The position numbers and the translations under genes were made by a program. Shown here piece after piece: positions 35,257-44,808 of a stretch of DNA of 50,337 nt (the first letter of the stretch is position 1; each line of letters begins with the position of its first letter). This stretch comes from Bacteroidaceae bacterium (lineage in GTDB: Bacteria > Bacteroidota > Bacteroidia > Bacteroidales > Barnesiellaceae_A): contig JAGBHF010000042.1 in the NCBI GenBank assembly GCA_017935645.1, forward strand, positions 1-50,337. Reading direction: 5' to 3'. The notes beneath the pieces are model-generated. The model had not been told where the DNA came from, made no database searches, and was given only the letters and a program-made list of their open reading frames with translations.

Positions 35257-35826
35257 TTACGAAGGCATGGCGCCGGGAAAACCCATAGGTTGCATCTTGT
35301 AGCCCAAACGTTCCAATTCCAATGCGGCACCGATGCGATACATAGCGCGACAGGCTCTCACGAAGATGTGGAATGCCATGGGGCTTTGAGGCTCAACCTC
35401 TTCGTGACGGATGAGGTCGACGGTGAGTTCACCACAACGGCGTGTCATATCCTCGATGTTGCGGGTACGATCGTCGGTGAGAGGTATGCCCAGAATATCG
35501 GCAACGATGTGCTCGTCCATATCGTCAAATCCGCGTGAGCCGTAGAGTTCCTTGTAAGAGAGAGATGAAGTGTGTGCCCAATCGGTGTCCCAACCGTTGG
35601 CGATGGCCATGCCCATGTAAGCCGCCCACGCTACCGATACGGTGGGGTAGTCGCGCACTTGCTCGATAGCATCGGCCAGATACTCGGGGCCGAGTAGTTG
35701 CCACATGCTGTCAACGTCTTCGGAAGAAGGCAAGACATTGTTCAACTTGCCGTAGGAGCGACACATGCGCACCAACTTGTCAATCAAAGATAGCTCGAAA
35801 TTATCTAAATATTCGGTATGTTCCAT
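35257..35826 (-). CDS. Conserved hypothetical protein
   Basis: 189 residues, no signal peptide or membrane helix, acidic and mostly helical by composition. I do not recognise a named domain. Features: an N-terminal helix EYLDNFELSLIDKLVRMCRS, the central VAWAAYMGMAIANGWDTDW and a C-terminal HIFVRACRAMYRIGAALELE. ATG 35826 preferred (MEHTEYL) over the frame opening 8 codons upstream. Single gene with its own terminator. Confidence 0.65.
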   Translation of the reverse strand: MEHTEYLDNFELSLIDKLVRMCRSYGKLNNVLPSSEDVDSMWQLLGPEYLADAIEQVRDYPTVSVAWAAYMGMAIANGWDTDWAHTSSLSYKELYGSRGFDDMDEHIVADILGIPLTDDRTRNIEDMTRRCGELTVDLIRHEEVEPQSPMAFHIFVRACRAMYRIGAALELERLGYKMQPMGFPGAMPS

Positions 35827-35945
35827 AGCGATAAAATAATTGTGATGCAAAAGTAGGTATTTTTATTGATATCACCATGCGATTGAATTGTAAAGCGATG
35901 AGAAGAGTGTATCGTGAAAGTAATATTATTTATGTGTAGGCATGA

Positions 35946-35977
35946 CTTGTGCGGTCGGATAAATATTGTTACTTTTG
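35946..35977 (+). promoter_or_regulatory. Promoter for the C11 peptidase operon
   Basis: CTTG (35946-35949), 20 bases, TACTTTTG (35970-35977), 21 bases before the ATG. Confidence 0.65.
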
Positions 35978-35997
35978 CATACCAATAATGTGTAAAT

Positions 35998-37161
35998 ATG
36001 ATAAAGAAACTATTATACTTTGCAATCATTATATGTGTGGCTTGTGGTGTAGTGTCGTGCGAACCTAAGCAAGACGAGCCACCCTTTGTGCCGGATAAGG
36101 ATGCCAAGCACACAGCCCTTGTGTATATGATGGCCGATAATAACTTGGGTTATAGCTATCATTTCGACGCAACCAATATCGAGGCTATGTGTGAAGCCTT
36201 TATCGATAATGATATAAACGGCCGATTGATGATATTCTTGTCGCAACGTCGTTCGGACCCATATTTGTTGGAGATATTGAGCAATGATAAGCATCAGTGC
36301 TATATCGACACGCTTAAGGTGTATGAGGGATGCTTGTCGACCGATACGGCAACCTTGGGCATGGTGATGCGCGATGTGCGAGAGATATCGAAAACACCGA
36401 GTTACGGACTCTTTGTGTGGACGCATGCCACCGGTTGGTTGCCTCAATACCGTTTCTATAAAGGTAAGCGTCGAGAAGCTCCGGCATCGATAGGACTGGA
36501 GGGCAGGGAGCAATTGACGATGGATATAGACCTCTTTGCAGAGGCCTTAAAGCCCTATCGTCACGAATATATCATCTTCGACGCCTGCATGATGAGTTGT
36601 GTAGAGGTGGCCTACGAGTTGCGCGATGTGTGTGACCATATCATTGCTACACCTACCGAGACAATGGGAGCCGGATTTCCCTATTATGATATTGTTCCGC
36701 TGATATTTGCCGATACTATCGACTATGAAGAGGTATGTCGTAAGTACAGTGATGAGTATATCAACAATGTGGGTAATGAAGGAACGATAGCTCTTATAGA
36801 GACCCGTTACATGGAAGAGCTGGCAGAGGTGTGTGAGCGTATAGTGAGAGGTCGTGATGCCGATATAGCTGCGATAGACAGTCGACTGTTGCAGTACTAC
36901 GACCGTATCAATCCGCATGTGTTTTATGACTTGTTGCATTATATGCAGCAGTTGGCCGATGAGGAACAATGTGCCGAGTTGGAACAAGTACTTGACAAAG
37001 CAGTGCCTTATAAAGAGGCCAGCCGTAAATTCTTAGGCATAACAATAGACCATTACAGCGGAGTGAGTAGTTATATACCCGGTGTGGCACAAGATGCCGT
37101 GGTAGAAGAGTACTATCGCACCTTGCAATGGTACAAGCGCGTGTATGAAAATATCGAATAA
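35998..37161 (+). CDS. Clostripain-family (C11) cysteine peptidase lipoprotein
   Basis: 387 residues. Lipobox VVSC with C21. The caspase-like fold of peptidase family C11 is shown by ALVYMMADNNLG near 40-51, the catalytic His in LFVWTHATGW (H143) and catalytic Cys in IIFDACMMSCVEVAYEL (C197), plus ATPTETMGAGFPY. Clostripain relatives cleave after arginine or lysine; specificity here is not established. Lipid-anchored in the envelope, possibly surface-exposed. First gene in a run with mscS, mazG, topB and a NUDIX gene (33, 31, 5 and 0 base gaps), which may be read through together though functions are unrelated. Confidence 0.88.
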   Translation: MIKKLLYFAIIICVACGVVSCEPKQDEPPFVPDKDAKHTALVYMMADNNLGYSYHFDATNIEAMCEAFIDNDINGRLMIFLSQRRSDPYLLEILSNDKHQCYIDTLKVYEGCLSTDTATLGMVMRDVREISKTPSYGLFVWTHATGWLPQYRFYKGKRREAPASIGLEGREQLTMDIDLFAEALKPYRHEYIIFDACMMSCVEVAYELRDVCDHIIATPTETMGAGFPYYDIVPLIFADTIDYEEVCRKYSDEYINNVGNEGTIALIETRYMEELAEVCERIVRGRDADIAAIDSRLLQYYDRINPHVFYDLLHYMQQLADEEQCAELEQVLDKAVPYKEASRKFLGITIDHYSGVSSYIPGVAQDAVVEEYYRTLQWYKRVYENIE

Positions 37162-37194
37162 TAAAAAATATAAACCATTTAAAAAAGTAAAGTT

Positions 37195-38115
37195 ATGAAT
37201 AATGTGCTTCTCCAAGTGAACAGTGATGTGATGGCTATAGCAGCCGACTCGACAGCTTCAGCCCCCGTGAGTATAGAACAAGCGGTAGAGGAAATATCGA
37301 AGGCCGACTTTAATGAGTTGTGGTCGCAACTTATGTCGAGTGCATTAGACTTGGGCTTGAAGATACTTGTAGCCCTGATTATATATTGGGTAGGAAAGAC
37401 ACTTATCAACCTGTTGTATAAGATAGTGAAGAAAGCACTCAACAAACGCAATGTGGACCCGTCGGTAAACTCGTTCTTGTTGAGCCTTGTAAGGGTGGTA
37501 TTGATGTTTGTGCTTATTGTTACCATTATAGGTGTGCTGGGTATCAATACAAGTTCGTTTGTAGCTCTCTTTGCCTCGGCCGGTGTTGCCGTAGGTATGG
37601 CATTGAGTGGTACATTGCAAAACTTTGCCGGTGGTGTGATGATATTGTTGTTCAAGCCCTTCAAGGTAGGCGACTGGATTGATGCAGCCGGTGTGTCGGG
37701 TGGTGTGAAAGAGATACAAATATTCAATACATTGCTTACAACAGGCGATAACAAGATTATCATTGTGCCTAATGCCAAGTTGTCGAATGACATGGTGGTA
37801 AACTATAGCAAAGCCGGTACTCGTCGTGTCGACTGGACATTTACTATCTCGTATGGTGACGACTATGAAAAGGCCAAGGCCGTGCTTGCTCAATTTATGA
37901 GCGAAGACAAGCGCATCATGCAAGATCCGGCTCCCTTTATTGCACTCAATAACCTTGCCGACAGTGCTGTAGAGATAGTAGTACGTGCATGGGTAAATGG
38001 TGGTGACTATTGGGATGTATACTTCGGTATGAATGAGCGAGTATATAAAGAGTTTGGCAAGCATGGCTTGTCGTTCCCCTTCCCTCAAATGGATGTACAT
38101 ATTACCAAAGAGTAA
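37195..38115 (+). CDS. Small-conductance mechanosensitive channel, MscS family
   Basis: 306 residues. Three transmembrane helices; the pore helix TM3 carries ASAGVAVGMALSGTLQNFAGG (quoted in parts: ASAGVAVGMAL, GTLQNFAGG), the glycine/alanine-rich pattern of MscS, followed by FKPFKVGDWI and the cytoplasmic beta/alpha-beta domains. Opens under hypo-osmotic stress to release solutes. N-terminal 40 residues before TM1 are longer than in the minimal family member. Same strand as the C11 peptidase gene and mazG. Confidence 0.92.
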   Translation: MNNVLLQVNSDVMAIAADSTASAPVSIEQAVEEISKADFNELWSQLMSSALDLGLKILVALIIYWVGKTLINLLYKIVKKALNKRNVDPSVNSFLLSLVRVVLMFVLIVTIIGVLGINTSSFVALFASAGVAVGMALSGTLQNFAGGVMILLFKPFKVGDWIDAAGVSGGVKEIQIFNTLLTTGDNKIIIVPNAKLSNDMVVNYSKAGTRRVDWTFTISYGDDYEKAKAVLAQFMSEDKRIMQDPAPFIALNNLADSAVEIVVRAWVNGGDYWDVYFGMNERVYKEFGKHGLSFPFPQMDVHITKE

Positions 38116-38146
38116 TGTAGCCTAAAAAAAAGAATAAGATACATAG

Positions 38147-38938
38147 ATGATGAAACATAGCCGAGAAGAGAAACTTGCGGCATTTGGTCGCTTGCTTGAT
38201 GTGCTGGATGAATTGCGAGAGAAGTGCCCGTGGGATCGTAAGCAGACCAACGAGAGCCTTCGCCCCAATACGATAGAGGAGACCTACGAGTTGTGTGAGG
38301 CCATTATCAATAGCGATAATGAGGCTATCAAGAAGGAGTTGGGCGATGTGCTGTTGCACGTAGTATTCTACTCGAAGATAGGCGAGGAGCAAGGATTGTA
38401 TGATGTAGCAGAGGTGTGCAACGCCTTGTGCGATAAACTCATATTCCGTCATCCGCATGTCTTTGGCGATGTGAGTGTCGATGGTTCGCGACAAGTAGAA
38501 CAAAATTGGGAGCAAATCAAGCTCAAGGAGAAAGGAGGCAACAAGACCGTGTTGGCGGGAGTGCCTTCGGGCTTGCCAGCCTTGGTAAAAGCCTTCAGAA
38601 TACAAGAAAAGGCCTGTAACGTGGGCTTTGATTGGGAGCATCCCGAGCAAGTGTGGGAGAAGGTACGCGAGGAGTTTGACGAATTGCAACGTGAGATAGC
38701 AAGTGGCAATGCCGATGGCATGGAGGCCGAGATGGGCGACTTTATCTTCAGCCTTGTCAATGCTGCACGATTGTATAAAATCAATCCCGAAAATGCACTT
38801 GAACGCACCAACCAAAAGTTTATCCGTCGCTTTAACTATGTAGAACAAGGAGCCCTCCGAGAGGGAAAAAATCTCAAAGAGATGACATTGGCCGAAATGG
38901 ATGCTCTGTGGGATGAAGCCAAATCGCAAGGATTGTAG
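38147..38938 (+). CDS. mazG: Nucleoside triphosphate pyrophosphohydrolase MazG
   Basis: 263 residues. Two MazG domains: the first with CPWDRKQTNESLRPNTIEE and the EExxE-type metal site ETYELCEAI plus ELGDVLLHVVFYSKI, the second with EFDELQREIA and EMGDFIFSLVNAARL. Hydrolyses (d)NTPs to monophosphates and pyrophosphate, cleaning the nucleotide pool. topB begins five bases after its stop. Confidence 0.95.
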   Translation: MMKHSREEKLAAFGRLLDVLDELREKCPWDRKQTNESLRPNTIEETYELCEAIINSDNEAIKKELGDVLLHVVFYSKIGEEQGLYDVAEVCNALCDKLIFRHPHVFGDVSVDGSRQVEQNWEQIKLKEKGGNKTVLAGVPSGLPALVKAFRIQEKACNVGFDWEHPEQVWEKVREEFDELQREIASGNADGMEAEMGDFIFSLVNAARLYKINPENALERTNQKFIRRFNYVEQGALREGKNLKEMTLAEMDALWDEAKSQGL

Positions 38939-38943
38939 AAGGT

Positions 38944-41010
38944 ATGAAGGTGTGTATAGCCGAGAAACCCAGCGTAGCCAAGGATATAGCCGACATCTTG
39001 GGAGCACGCTCGCGTCGTGATGGTTATTATGAAGGTAATGACTATTGCGTGACGTGGGTGTATGGTCACTTGTGTGAACTGAAAGAGCCCCATGAGTATG
39101 ACGAGCGATGGAAACGGTGGTCGCTCGGCTCATTGCCTATGATACCGCAACGATTTGGCATAAAACTCAAGGACGACAAAGGCGTTGAGAAGCAATTCAA
39201 AGTAATAGAACAACTTATCTCGCAAGCCGAGATGGTGATAAATTGTGGTGATGCCGGCCAAGAGGGAGAGTTGATACAACGTTGGGTAATGCAGAAGGCC
39301 GGGTGTAAGTGTCCGGTGCAACGCTTGTGGATATCGTCGCTTACCGAAGAGTCGATTCGAGAGGGCTTTGCTAACCTCAAGCCGCAGGATGAGTTTAACA
39401 GATTGTATCTGGCAGGTCTTACCCGAGCCATAGGCGACTGGCTGTTGGGCATGAATGCCACCCGACTGTATACGCTGCGTTATGGTCGCGACCGACAAGT
39501 GCTGTCGATAGGCCGTGTGCAGACACCCACGTTGGCGCTCATTGTTAATCGTCAACTTGAGATAGAGAATTTTATACCGCAACCCTACTGGGAGTTGAAG
39601 ACAATATATCGCGATACAACCTTCTCGGTTACAAAAGGCAAATATGACAGCGTTGAGGAGGGTCAAAAGGCTCTTGCAACAATCGAAGGCAAGCCGCTTA
39701 CCATAAACGACGTAACGACCAAGAATGGTAAAGAATCGGCGCCCCGACTCTTTGACTTGACAAGTTTGCAGGTAGAGTGTAACAAGAAATTTTCGTTCTC
39801 GGCAGAGGAGACATTGCAACTGATACAAGGGCTGTATGAGAAGAAAGTGACAACCTACCCACGTGTCGACACCACCTACTTGAGCGATGATATATATCCC
39901 AAGGTGAAGGGAATATTGGGTGCGTTGCACCAATATGAGTCCATAGTTACCCCGCTGTTGAAGCAAGAGAAGTTGCCCAAGAGCAAGAAGGTGTTTGACA
40001 ACAGCAAAGTCACCGACCACCATGCCATCATCCCCACCAATGTAAAGGCCAATAACCTCACCGACCGCGAGCGACAAGTGTATGACCTTGTGGCGCGTAG
40101 GTTTATAGCCGCATTCTATCCCGATTGTCAAGTGGCCAATACCACAGTGATGGCAAGTGTAGAGGATGTGGAGTTTAAGGTGACAGGACGTCGGATACTT
40201 GCTCCCGGATGGCGCGTAGTATTCGGTAAAGAGGATGTGGGAGAGGAGTCGACCGAGGGTCAAATCTTGCCCGAATTTGTAGTAGGTGAGAGTGGCGCAC
40301 ATGAGCCGTCGCTCACCGAAAAGCAAACACAACCCCCCAAGCCCTATACCGAAGCAACACTGTTGCGAGCCATGGAGACTGCCGGCAAGAGTGTCGATGA
40401 TGAGGTGTTGCGCGATGCCTTGAAAGAGAATGGTATAGGTCGTCCATCGACTCGTGCTGCCATTATAGAGATATTGTTTAAGCGTCGCTATATCCGCAAG
40501 GAGCGAAAGAGCCTGATAGCTACGCCTACCGGAGTGGAGCTTATACAAACCATACGCAACGAGTTGTTGAAGTCGGTAGAGCTTACCGGACAGTGGGAAA
40601 ACAAATTGCGCCGTATAGAGCGCAATGAGTATGAGCCGGCCAATTTCCTCGACGAGCTGAAGGCGATGGTAAACTCGATAGTGAAAGATGTGCTGAGCGA
40701 CAATACCGGTTCGGTGGCATCGACACCGCAAGAGGAGGAGGTAAAAAAGAGTCGTAAAAAGAGCCCGGTAAACAGCGAAGAGAAGAAACCTCGCAAGCCT
40801 CGCGAAAAGAAAAAAGAGGAGCCGAAAACCGAGCAACGCCCTGTTGCAGTAACTTGCCCCAAGTGTGGCAAAGGAGTGCTGATAAAGGGTAGAACGGCAT
40901 ATGGTTGCAGTGCATGGCAACAGGGGTGCGACTTCCGCCTGCCGTATGACACCTACGGCAGTGAACTGACACCCGAGCAGTTGCAACAAATAGTAGACAA
41001 GATGAAATAA
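38944..41010 (+). CDS. topB: DNA topoisomerase III
   Basis: 688 residues, type IA. N-terminal Toprim domain beginning KVCIAEKPSVAKDIA with the acidic site INCGDAGQEGELI, the active-site tyrosine motif TTYPRVDTTYLS (about residue 300-311), and RPSTRAAIIEILFKRRYI. A Lys/Glu-rich linker (about 600-640) leads to one C-terminal zinc finger-like module CPKCGKGVLI...YGC. Relaxes negative supercoils and decatenates DNA, likely with a RecQ helicase elsewhere. Closely packed between mazG and a NUDIX gene. Confidence 0.94.
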   Translation: MKVCIAEKPSVAKDIADILGARSRRDGYYEGNDYCVTWVYGHLCELKEPHEYDERWKRWSLGSLPMIPQRFGIKLKDDKGVEKQFKVIEQLISQAEMVINCGDAGQEGELIQRWVMQKAGCKCPVQRLWISSLTEESIREGFANLKPQDEFNRLYLAGLTRAIGDWLLGMNATRLYTLRYGRDRQVLSIGRVQTPTLALIVNRQLEIENFIPQPYWELKTIYRDTTFSVTKGKYDSVEEGQKALATIEGKPLTINDVTTKNGKESAPRLFDLTSLQVECNKKFSFSAEETLQLIQGLYEKKVTTYPRVDTTYLSDDIYPKVKGILGALHQYESIVTPLLKQEKLPKSKKVFDNSKVTDHHAIIPTNVKANNLTDRERQVYDLVARRFIAAFYPDCQVANTTVMASVEDVEFKVTGRRILAPGWRVVFGKEDVGEESTEGQILPEFVVGESGAHEPSLTEKQTQPPKPYTEATLLRAMETAGKSVDDEVLRDALKENGIGRPSTRAAIIEILFKRRYIRKERKSLIATPTGVELIQTIRNELLKSVELTGQWENKLRRIERNEYEPANFLDELKAMVNSIVKDVLSDNTGSVASTPQEEEVKKSRKKSPVNSEEKKPRKPREKKKEEPKTEQRPVAVTCPKCGKGVLIKGRTAYGCSAWQQGCDFRLPYDTYGSELTPEQLQQIVDKMK

Positions 41011-41532
41011 ATGGATATGAATACTATAAAAGAAGAGTGGTTTCCGGTGGTTGATGAGGCCGGCAATGTGGTAGGCAAAGCCACACGTCGCGAGTGCCAC
41101 AGTGGCAGTATGCTGTTGCATCCGGTAGTGCATCTGCACATCTTCGACTCGCAGGGGCGGTTGTACTTGCAACGCCGGTCGATGAATAAAGATATACAAC
41201 CCGGTAAGTGGGATACCGCAGTGGGCGGACATGTAGATTATGGTGAAACCATCGATGAGGCATTGCATCGCGAGGTACGAGAGGAGTTGGGTATTACGTC
41301 GTTTGAGCCTATACACAACTTTACCTATCACTTTCGGTCGCGTATAGAGCGCGAGTTGGTATATTCGTATCGCACTGAGTACGAGGGAGATATAAAGGTA
41401 GACCCTGTAGAGATAGACGAAGGCAAATATTGGGCCATAGAGGATGTAATATCGAATATAGGTCAAGGCGTGTTTACACCCAACTTTGAAGATGAGTTTG
41501 CCAAACTCCTGCCTTTATTGCGAAAGGATTAG
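41011..41532 (+). CDS. NUDIX hydrolase (IPP isomerase-like group)
   Basis: 173 residues. A full Nudix box GX5EX7REUXEEXGU is at residues 73-95 (G73, E79, REVREELGI at the end). N-terminal EWFPVVDEAGNVVGKATR resembles YfcD-like proteins related to isopentenyl diphosphate isomerase, but the isomerase cysteine/glutamate pair is not evident. Hydrolyses a nucleoside diphosphate linked compound, substrate unknown. The ATG directly follows the topB stop codon; a second ATG at 41017 is possible. Confidence 0.88.
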   Translation: MDMNTIKEEWFPVVDEAGNVVGKATRRECHSGSMLLHPVVHLHIFDSQGRLYLQRRSMNKDIQPGKWDTAVGGHVDYGETIDEALHREVREELGITSFEPIHNFTYHFRSRIERELVYSYRTEYEGDIKVDPVEIDEGKYWAIEDVISNIGQGVFTPNFEDEFAKLLPLLRKD

Positions 41533-41608
41533 AACTTTTTTTATAAAGTTTTGATATAATAATAGGGTAGTGGATGCATAGAGCGGTATCAATGTCAATT
41601 TATTTTGT

Positions 41609-41616
41609 TACTTTTG
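41609..41616 (+). promoter_or_regulatory. -7 box immediately upstream of the DHH gene
   Basis: TACTTTTG ending four bases before the ATG at 41621; -33 box not found. Suggests a leaderless or nearly leaderless mRNA. Confidence 0.5.
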
Positions 41617-41620
41617 CAAC

Positions 41621-42643
41621 ATGATAACACCGATAATATCAGCCGAAAAAATAGAGAAGTTGCGTGAAGCCATATTGCTTCACAATAATATCGTCATAAC
41701 CAGCCACGTATCGCCCGATGGTGATGCCATAGGCTCGTCGTTGGGACTGTATCATTTCTTGCGTAAACTCAACAAGCAAGTAACCGTGGTAATGCCCGAT
41801 ATGGTACCTCGCAACTTGCACTTCCTGTCGGGGATGCGTTATGTTGTTGTATACACCCAGCAACCCGAGAAGGCCTGTGATGTCATTGCCAAGGCCGATA
41901 TGATATTCAGCCTCGACTACAATGCCTTGCATCGTATCGATAAGTTGTCGAGTGTGGTAGCCGAATCGAAAGCCTATAAGGTGCTAATAGACCACCACTT
42001 AGACCCCGAGCCCTTTTGTGACCTTACCATATCGCATCCTGAGATATCGTCGACATGCGAGTTGATATTTCGAGTAATATGGCAGATGGGTCACTATCGC
42101 ATAATGGGTCGTAGTTCGGCCGAGGCTATCTATACAGGCATGATGACCGATACCGGCAACTTTACCTACAACTCCAATCAGCCCGAGATATACAATATCA
42201 TAGCCCAATTGGTGAAAAAGCGCATAGACAAAGACCAAATATATACCCTCGCTTGTAATACACAGACAGCCAATAAATTGTTGCTCAACAGCTATGCTAT
42301 ATGCAACAAAATGGAGCTTTTCCCCGAGTATGGCGCCGCTATGATATACCTTACCCGCGAGGAGATGGCGAGCTACAATTTCCAAAAAGGCGATTGTGAC
42401 GGCTTGGTAAATGTGCCATTGAGTATCAAGGGGATATACTTTTCGGTGTTTATACGCGAAGATAAGGAGTATATCAAGATATCGTTGCGTTCTCAAGGCG
42501 ACTTTGCTGTCAATTCCATAGCTTCGGAGCACTTCGGTGGCGGAGGTCACATGAATGCAGCCGGAGGCGAGTTTTATGGCACACTTGAAGAGGCTATAGC
42601 CAAGTTCCGCGAGGTGTTGCCCCTATATTGTGAGAAGAAATAA
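41621..42643 (+). CDS. DHH/DHHA1 family phosphoesterase, NrnA-like
   Basis: 340 residues. Motifs of the family: HVSPDGDAIGSSLG near the N-terminus, SLDYNALHR, the LIDHHLDPEPF DHH motif, MTDTGNFTY, and the C-terminal GGGGHMNAAGG DHHA1 motif. NrnA-type enzymes degrade nano-RNAs (2-5 nucleotides) and can dephosphorylate pAp. Followed by the DUF4827 lipoprotein (23 bases) and glmM. Confidence 0.92.
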   Translation: MITPIISAEKIEKLREAILLHNNIVITSHVSPDGDAIGSSLGLYHFLRKLNKQVTVVMPDMVPRNLHFLSGMRYVVVYTQQPEKACDVIAKADMIFSLDYNALHRIDKLSSVVAESKAYKVLIDHHLDPEPFCDLTISHPEISSTCELIFRVIWQMGHYRIMGRSSAEAIYTGMMTDTGNFTYNSNQPEIYNIIAQLVKKRIDKDQIYTLACNTQTANKLLLNSYAICNKMELFPEYGAAMIYLTREEMASYNFQKGDCDGLVNVPLSIKGIYFSVFIREDKEYIKISLRSQGDFAVNSIASEHFGGGGHMNAAGGEFYGTLEEAIAKFREVLPLYCEKK

Positions 42644-42666
42644 AGAAAAATATAAAAAGATAGAAA

Positions 42667-43245
42667 ATGAAAATAGGTAGAATATTCACCAAGTTGTGCA
42701 GTATAGTTGCACTGTTGTTGTGTTGTGCAGTAGTTACCTCATGCGACGACCAGAAGTCGTATGCCGAGTTGCTCGATGAGGAAACCGATGCTGTAGAAAA
42801 ATTCCTTAAAACACAGAAAGTTGTAGAGAAGATACCTGCCGACTCGGTATTTGAAGTGGGCGAGGATGCTCCTTACTACAAACTCGATGAGGATGGTTAT
42901 GTGTATATGCAAGTGTTGATGAATGGCGAGGATGGAAAAGCCCATTATAACGAGTTGATATTTTTCCGTTATTCGCGCATCAATCTGCTCACTTGGGCCG
43001 AGGGTGGTACACAAGTACCCAGCGGTAATGATAATGACTTGAGCAAAGCCTATTCGTTTAACTTCCAAAATACGAACTTGGACTCGTCGTCGCAGTATGG
43101 TACAGGAATACAGATGCCCTTGAATTTCCTCGAGATGCCTTGCAAGGTCAACTTGCTTGTCAAGTCGAAAGCCGGCTCGCTCAATGACCTTACCTCGGTA
43201 ACTCCCTATCTTTATACAGTACGTTATTATCGCTCAAATATATAG
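42667..43245 (+). CDS. DUF4827 lipoprotein
   Basis: 192 residues. Lipobox VTSC with C26, then CDDQKSYAELLDEE. The body resembles DUF4827, a family confined to Bacteroidota, which looks like an FKBP-type peptidyl-prolyl isomerase fold remnant (IPLNFLEMP-type strands, GIQMPLNFLEMP); activity unproven. Lies between the DHH phosphoesterase and glmM, six bases before the latter, an arrangement I believe is common in the order. Confidence 0.78.
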   Translation: MKIGRIFTKLCSIVALLLCCAVVTSCDDQKSYAELLDEETDAVEKFLKTQKVVEKIPADSVFEVGEDAPYYKLDEDGYVYMQVLMNGEDGKAHYNELIFFRYSRINLLTWAEGGTQVPSGNDNDLSKAYSFNFQNTNLDSSSQYGTGIQMPLNFLEMPCKVNLLVKSKAGSLNDLTSVTPYLYTVRYYRSNI

Positions 43246-43251
43246 AATATT

Positions 43252-44637
43252 ATGGCACTAATCAAATCAATTTCAGGTATTCGTGGAACCATAGGAGGCT
43301 CGGTAGGCGAAGGCCTCAATCCACTGGACATAGTGAAATTTACAGCTGCGTATGCTGCATTTATTCGTAAGAATAATAAATTCGACAGCAATAAAATCGT
43401 TGTAGGTCGTGATGCTCGTATCTCGGGCGAAATGGTCATGCACACCGTAGTGGGCACACTCATGGGCATGGGTTGGGATGTTGTGTATATAGGATTGGCA
43501 ACAACACCCACAACCGAGATAGCTGTAACCGGCGAGGGCGCTTGCGGAGGTATCATCCTCACAGCCAGCCACAACCCCAAGCAATGGAATGCCTTGAAGT
43601 TGCTCAATGAGAAGGGCGAATTTCTCAATGCCGCCGAGGGTCAAGAGGTGCTTCGCATAGCCGAGGCTGAGGAGTTTACCTTTGCCGATGTTGACCACTT
43701 GGGACGACTTATCAACGTAGACGACTATAATGAACGCCACATAGCACAAGTATTGGCTCTTGCACTTGTTGACAAGGCAGCTATCGAAGCTGCAAACTTT
43801 ACTGTAGCCATCGACTGTGTCAACTCGGTAGGAGGAGTAGTGATACCTCAACTGTTGCGTGCCTTGGGCGTGAAAAATATTGTAGAACTCAACTGCGAAG
43901 CAACCGGTCACTTTGCTCACAATCCCGAGCCGATACCCGCCAACCTTACAGAGATAGCCGATGTAATGCGTCAAGGTAAGGCCGATGTGGGTTTTGTGGT
44001 AGACCCCGACGTAGACCGATTGGCTATTATCTGCGAAAATGGCGAAATGTTTGTCGAGGAGTATACCCTTGTAGCCGTAGCCGACTACGTGTTGCGCCAC
44101 ACACCCGGCAATACCGTGTCGAACCTGAGTTCGTCGCGAGCCTTGCGCGATGTGACTCGCAAGTATGGATGCGAATATAATGCCGCCGCCGTAGGTGAGG
44201 TGAACGTGGTAGAGAAGATGAAGGCAACCAATGCCATTATAGGTGGTGAAGGTAATGGCGGAGTAATCTATCCCGAGAGCCACTACGGACGTGATGCGTT
44301 GGTAGGTATAGCACTGTTCTTGTCGCACCTTGCACACGAGAAGAAGAGTGTGAGCGAGTTGAAAGCTACTTATCCTCCCTACAGCATTACCAAACAAAAG
44401 ATAGAACTTACACCCGACATCGATGTTGATGCACTGCTTGTTGCCGTAAAAGAGAAATATGCCGGAGAGGAAATCAACGATATAGATGGCGTGAAGATTG
44501 ACTTTGCCGACAGCTGGGTACACTTGCGCAAGTCGAACACCGAGCCTATCATCCGCGTATATGCCGAGGCACATAGCGAAGAGGCTGCCGAAGCCGTTGC
44601 CGCCGGAGTGATGGAAGTGATAAAAACCATGATATAA
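43252..44637 (+). CDS. glmM: Phosphoglucosamine mutase
   Basis: 461 residues. Alpha-D-phosphohexomutase fold with phosphoserine loop TASHNPKQWNALK (about residues 103-115), metal loop DPDVDRLAI near 243-251, and sugar-binding GEGNGGVI near 330. C-terminal phosphate-binding region SNTEPIIRVYAEA. Converts glucosamine-6-phosphate to glucosamine-1-phosphate for UDP-GlcNAc and so for peptidoglycan and LPS. Phosphomannomutase activity cannot be ruled out by motifs alone. Followed by a terminator. Confidence 0.88.
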   Translation: MALIKSISGIRGTIGGSVGEGLNPLDIVKFTAAYAAFIRKNNKFDSNKIVVGRDARISGEMVMHTVVGTLMGMGWDVVYIGLATTPTTEIAVTGEGACGGIILTASHNPKQWNALKLLNEKGEFLNAAEGQEVLRIAEAEEFTFADVDHLGRLINVDDYNERHIAQVLALALVDKAAIEAANFTVAIDCVNSVGGVVIPQLLRALGVKNIVELNCEATGHFAHNPEPIPANLTEIADVMRQGKADVGFVVDPDVDRLAIICENGEMFVEEYTLVAVADYVLRHTPGNTVSNLSSSRALRDVTRKYGCEYNAAAVGEVNVVEKMKATNAIIGGEGNGGVIYPESHYGRDALVGIALFLSHLAHEKKSVSELKATYPPYSITKQKIELTPDIDVDALLVAVKEKYAGEEINDIDGVKIDFADSWVHLRKSNTEPIIRVYAEAHSEEAAEAVAAGVMEVIKTMI

Positions 44638-44679
44638 TAGTGTGTCGATAGCAAATCGACCTATTATGAAACTCATAAG

Positions 44680-44715
44680 GGGCTGTATCGTTCAACAACA
44701 CGATGCAGCCCTCTT
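44680..44715 (+). terminator. glmM terminator
   Basis: Arms GGGCTGTATCGT (44680-44691) and ACGATGCAGCCC (44700-44711), one G-U pair, then TCTT. Confidence 0.75.
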
Positions 44716-44759
44716 GATTGAACTTCAATCATAGTGAGTAAATTATTTGGGATAATACT

Positions 44760-44791
44760 ATTGCAAAGCTCAAAAATAAAGTGTACTTTTG
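44760..44791 (+). promoter_or_regulatory. Promoter for tRNA-Pro
   Basis: ATTG (44760-44763), 20 bases, TACTTTTG (44784-44791), 17 bases before the tRNA. Confidence 0.65.
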
Positions 44792-44808
44792 CACCGCTCA
44801 ATGAGCAA

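Noticed and set aside
39130..41466. Open frame of over 700 codons opposite topB on the minus strand
   Set aside because: It is in exact antisense to a clear topoisomerase gene, has no recognisable domain and a composition rich in Tyr, His, Leu and Cys, as expected from reading codons backwards.
43273..44676. Open frame opposite glmM on the minus strand
   Set aside because: Antisense to glmM, no signal or domain; glmM has intact motifs.
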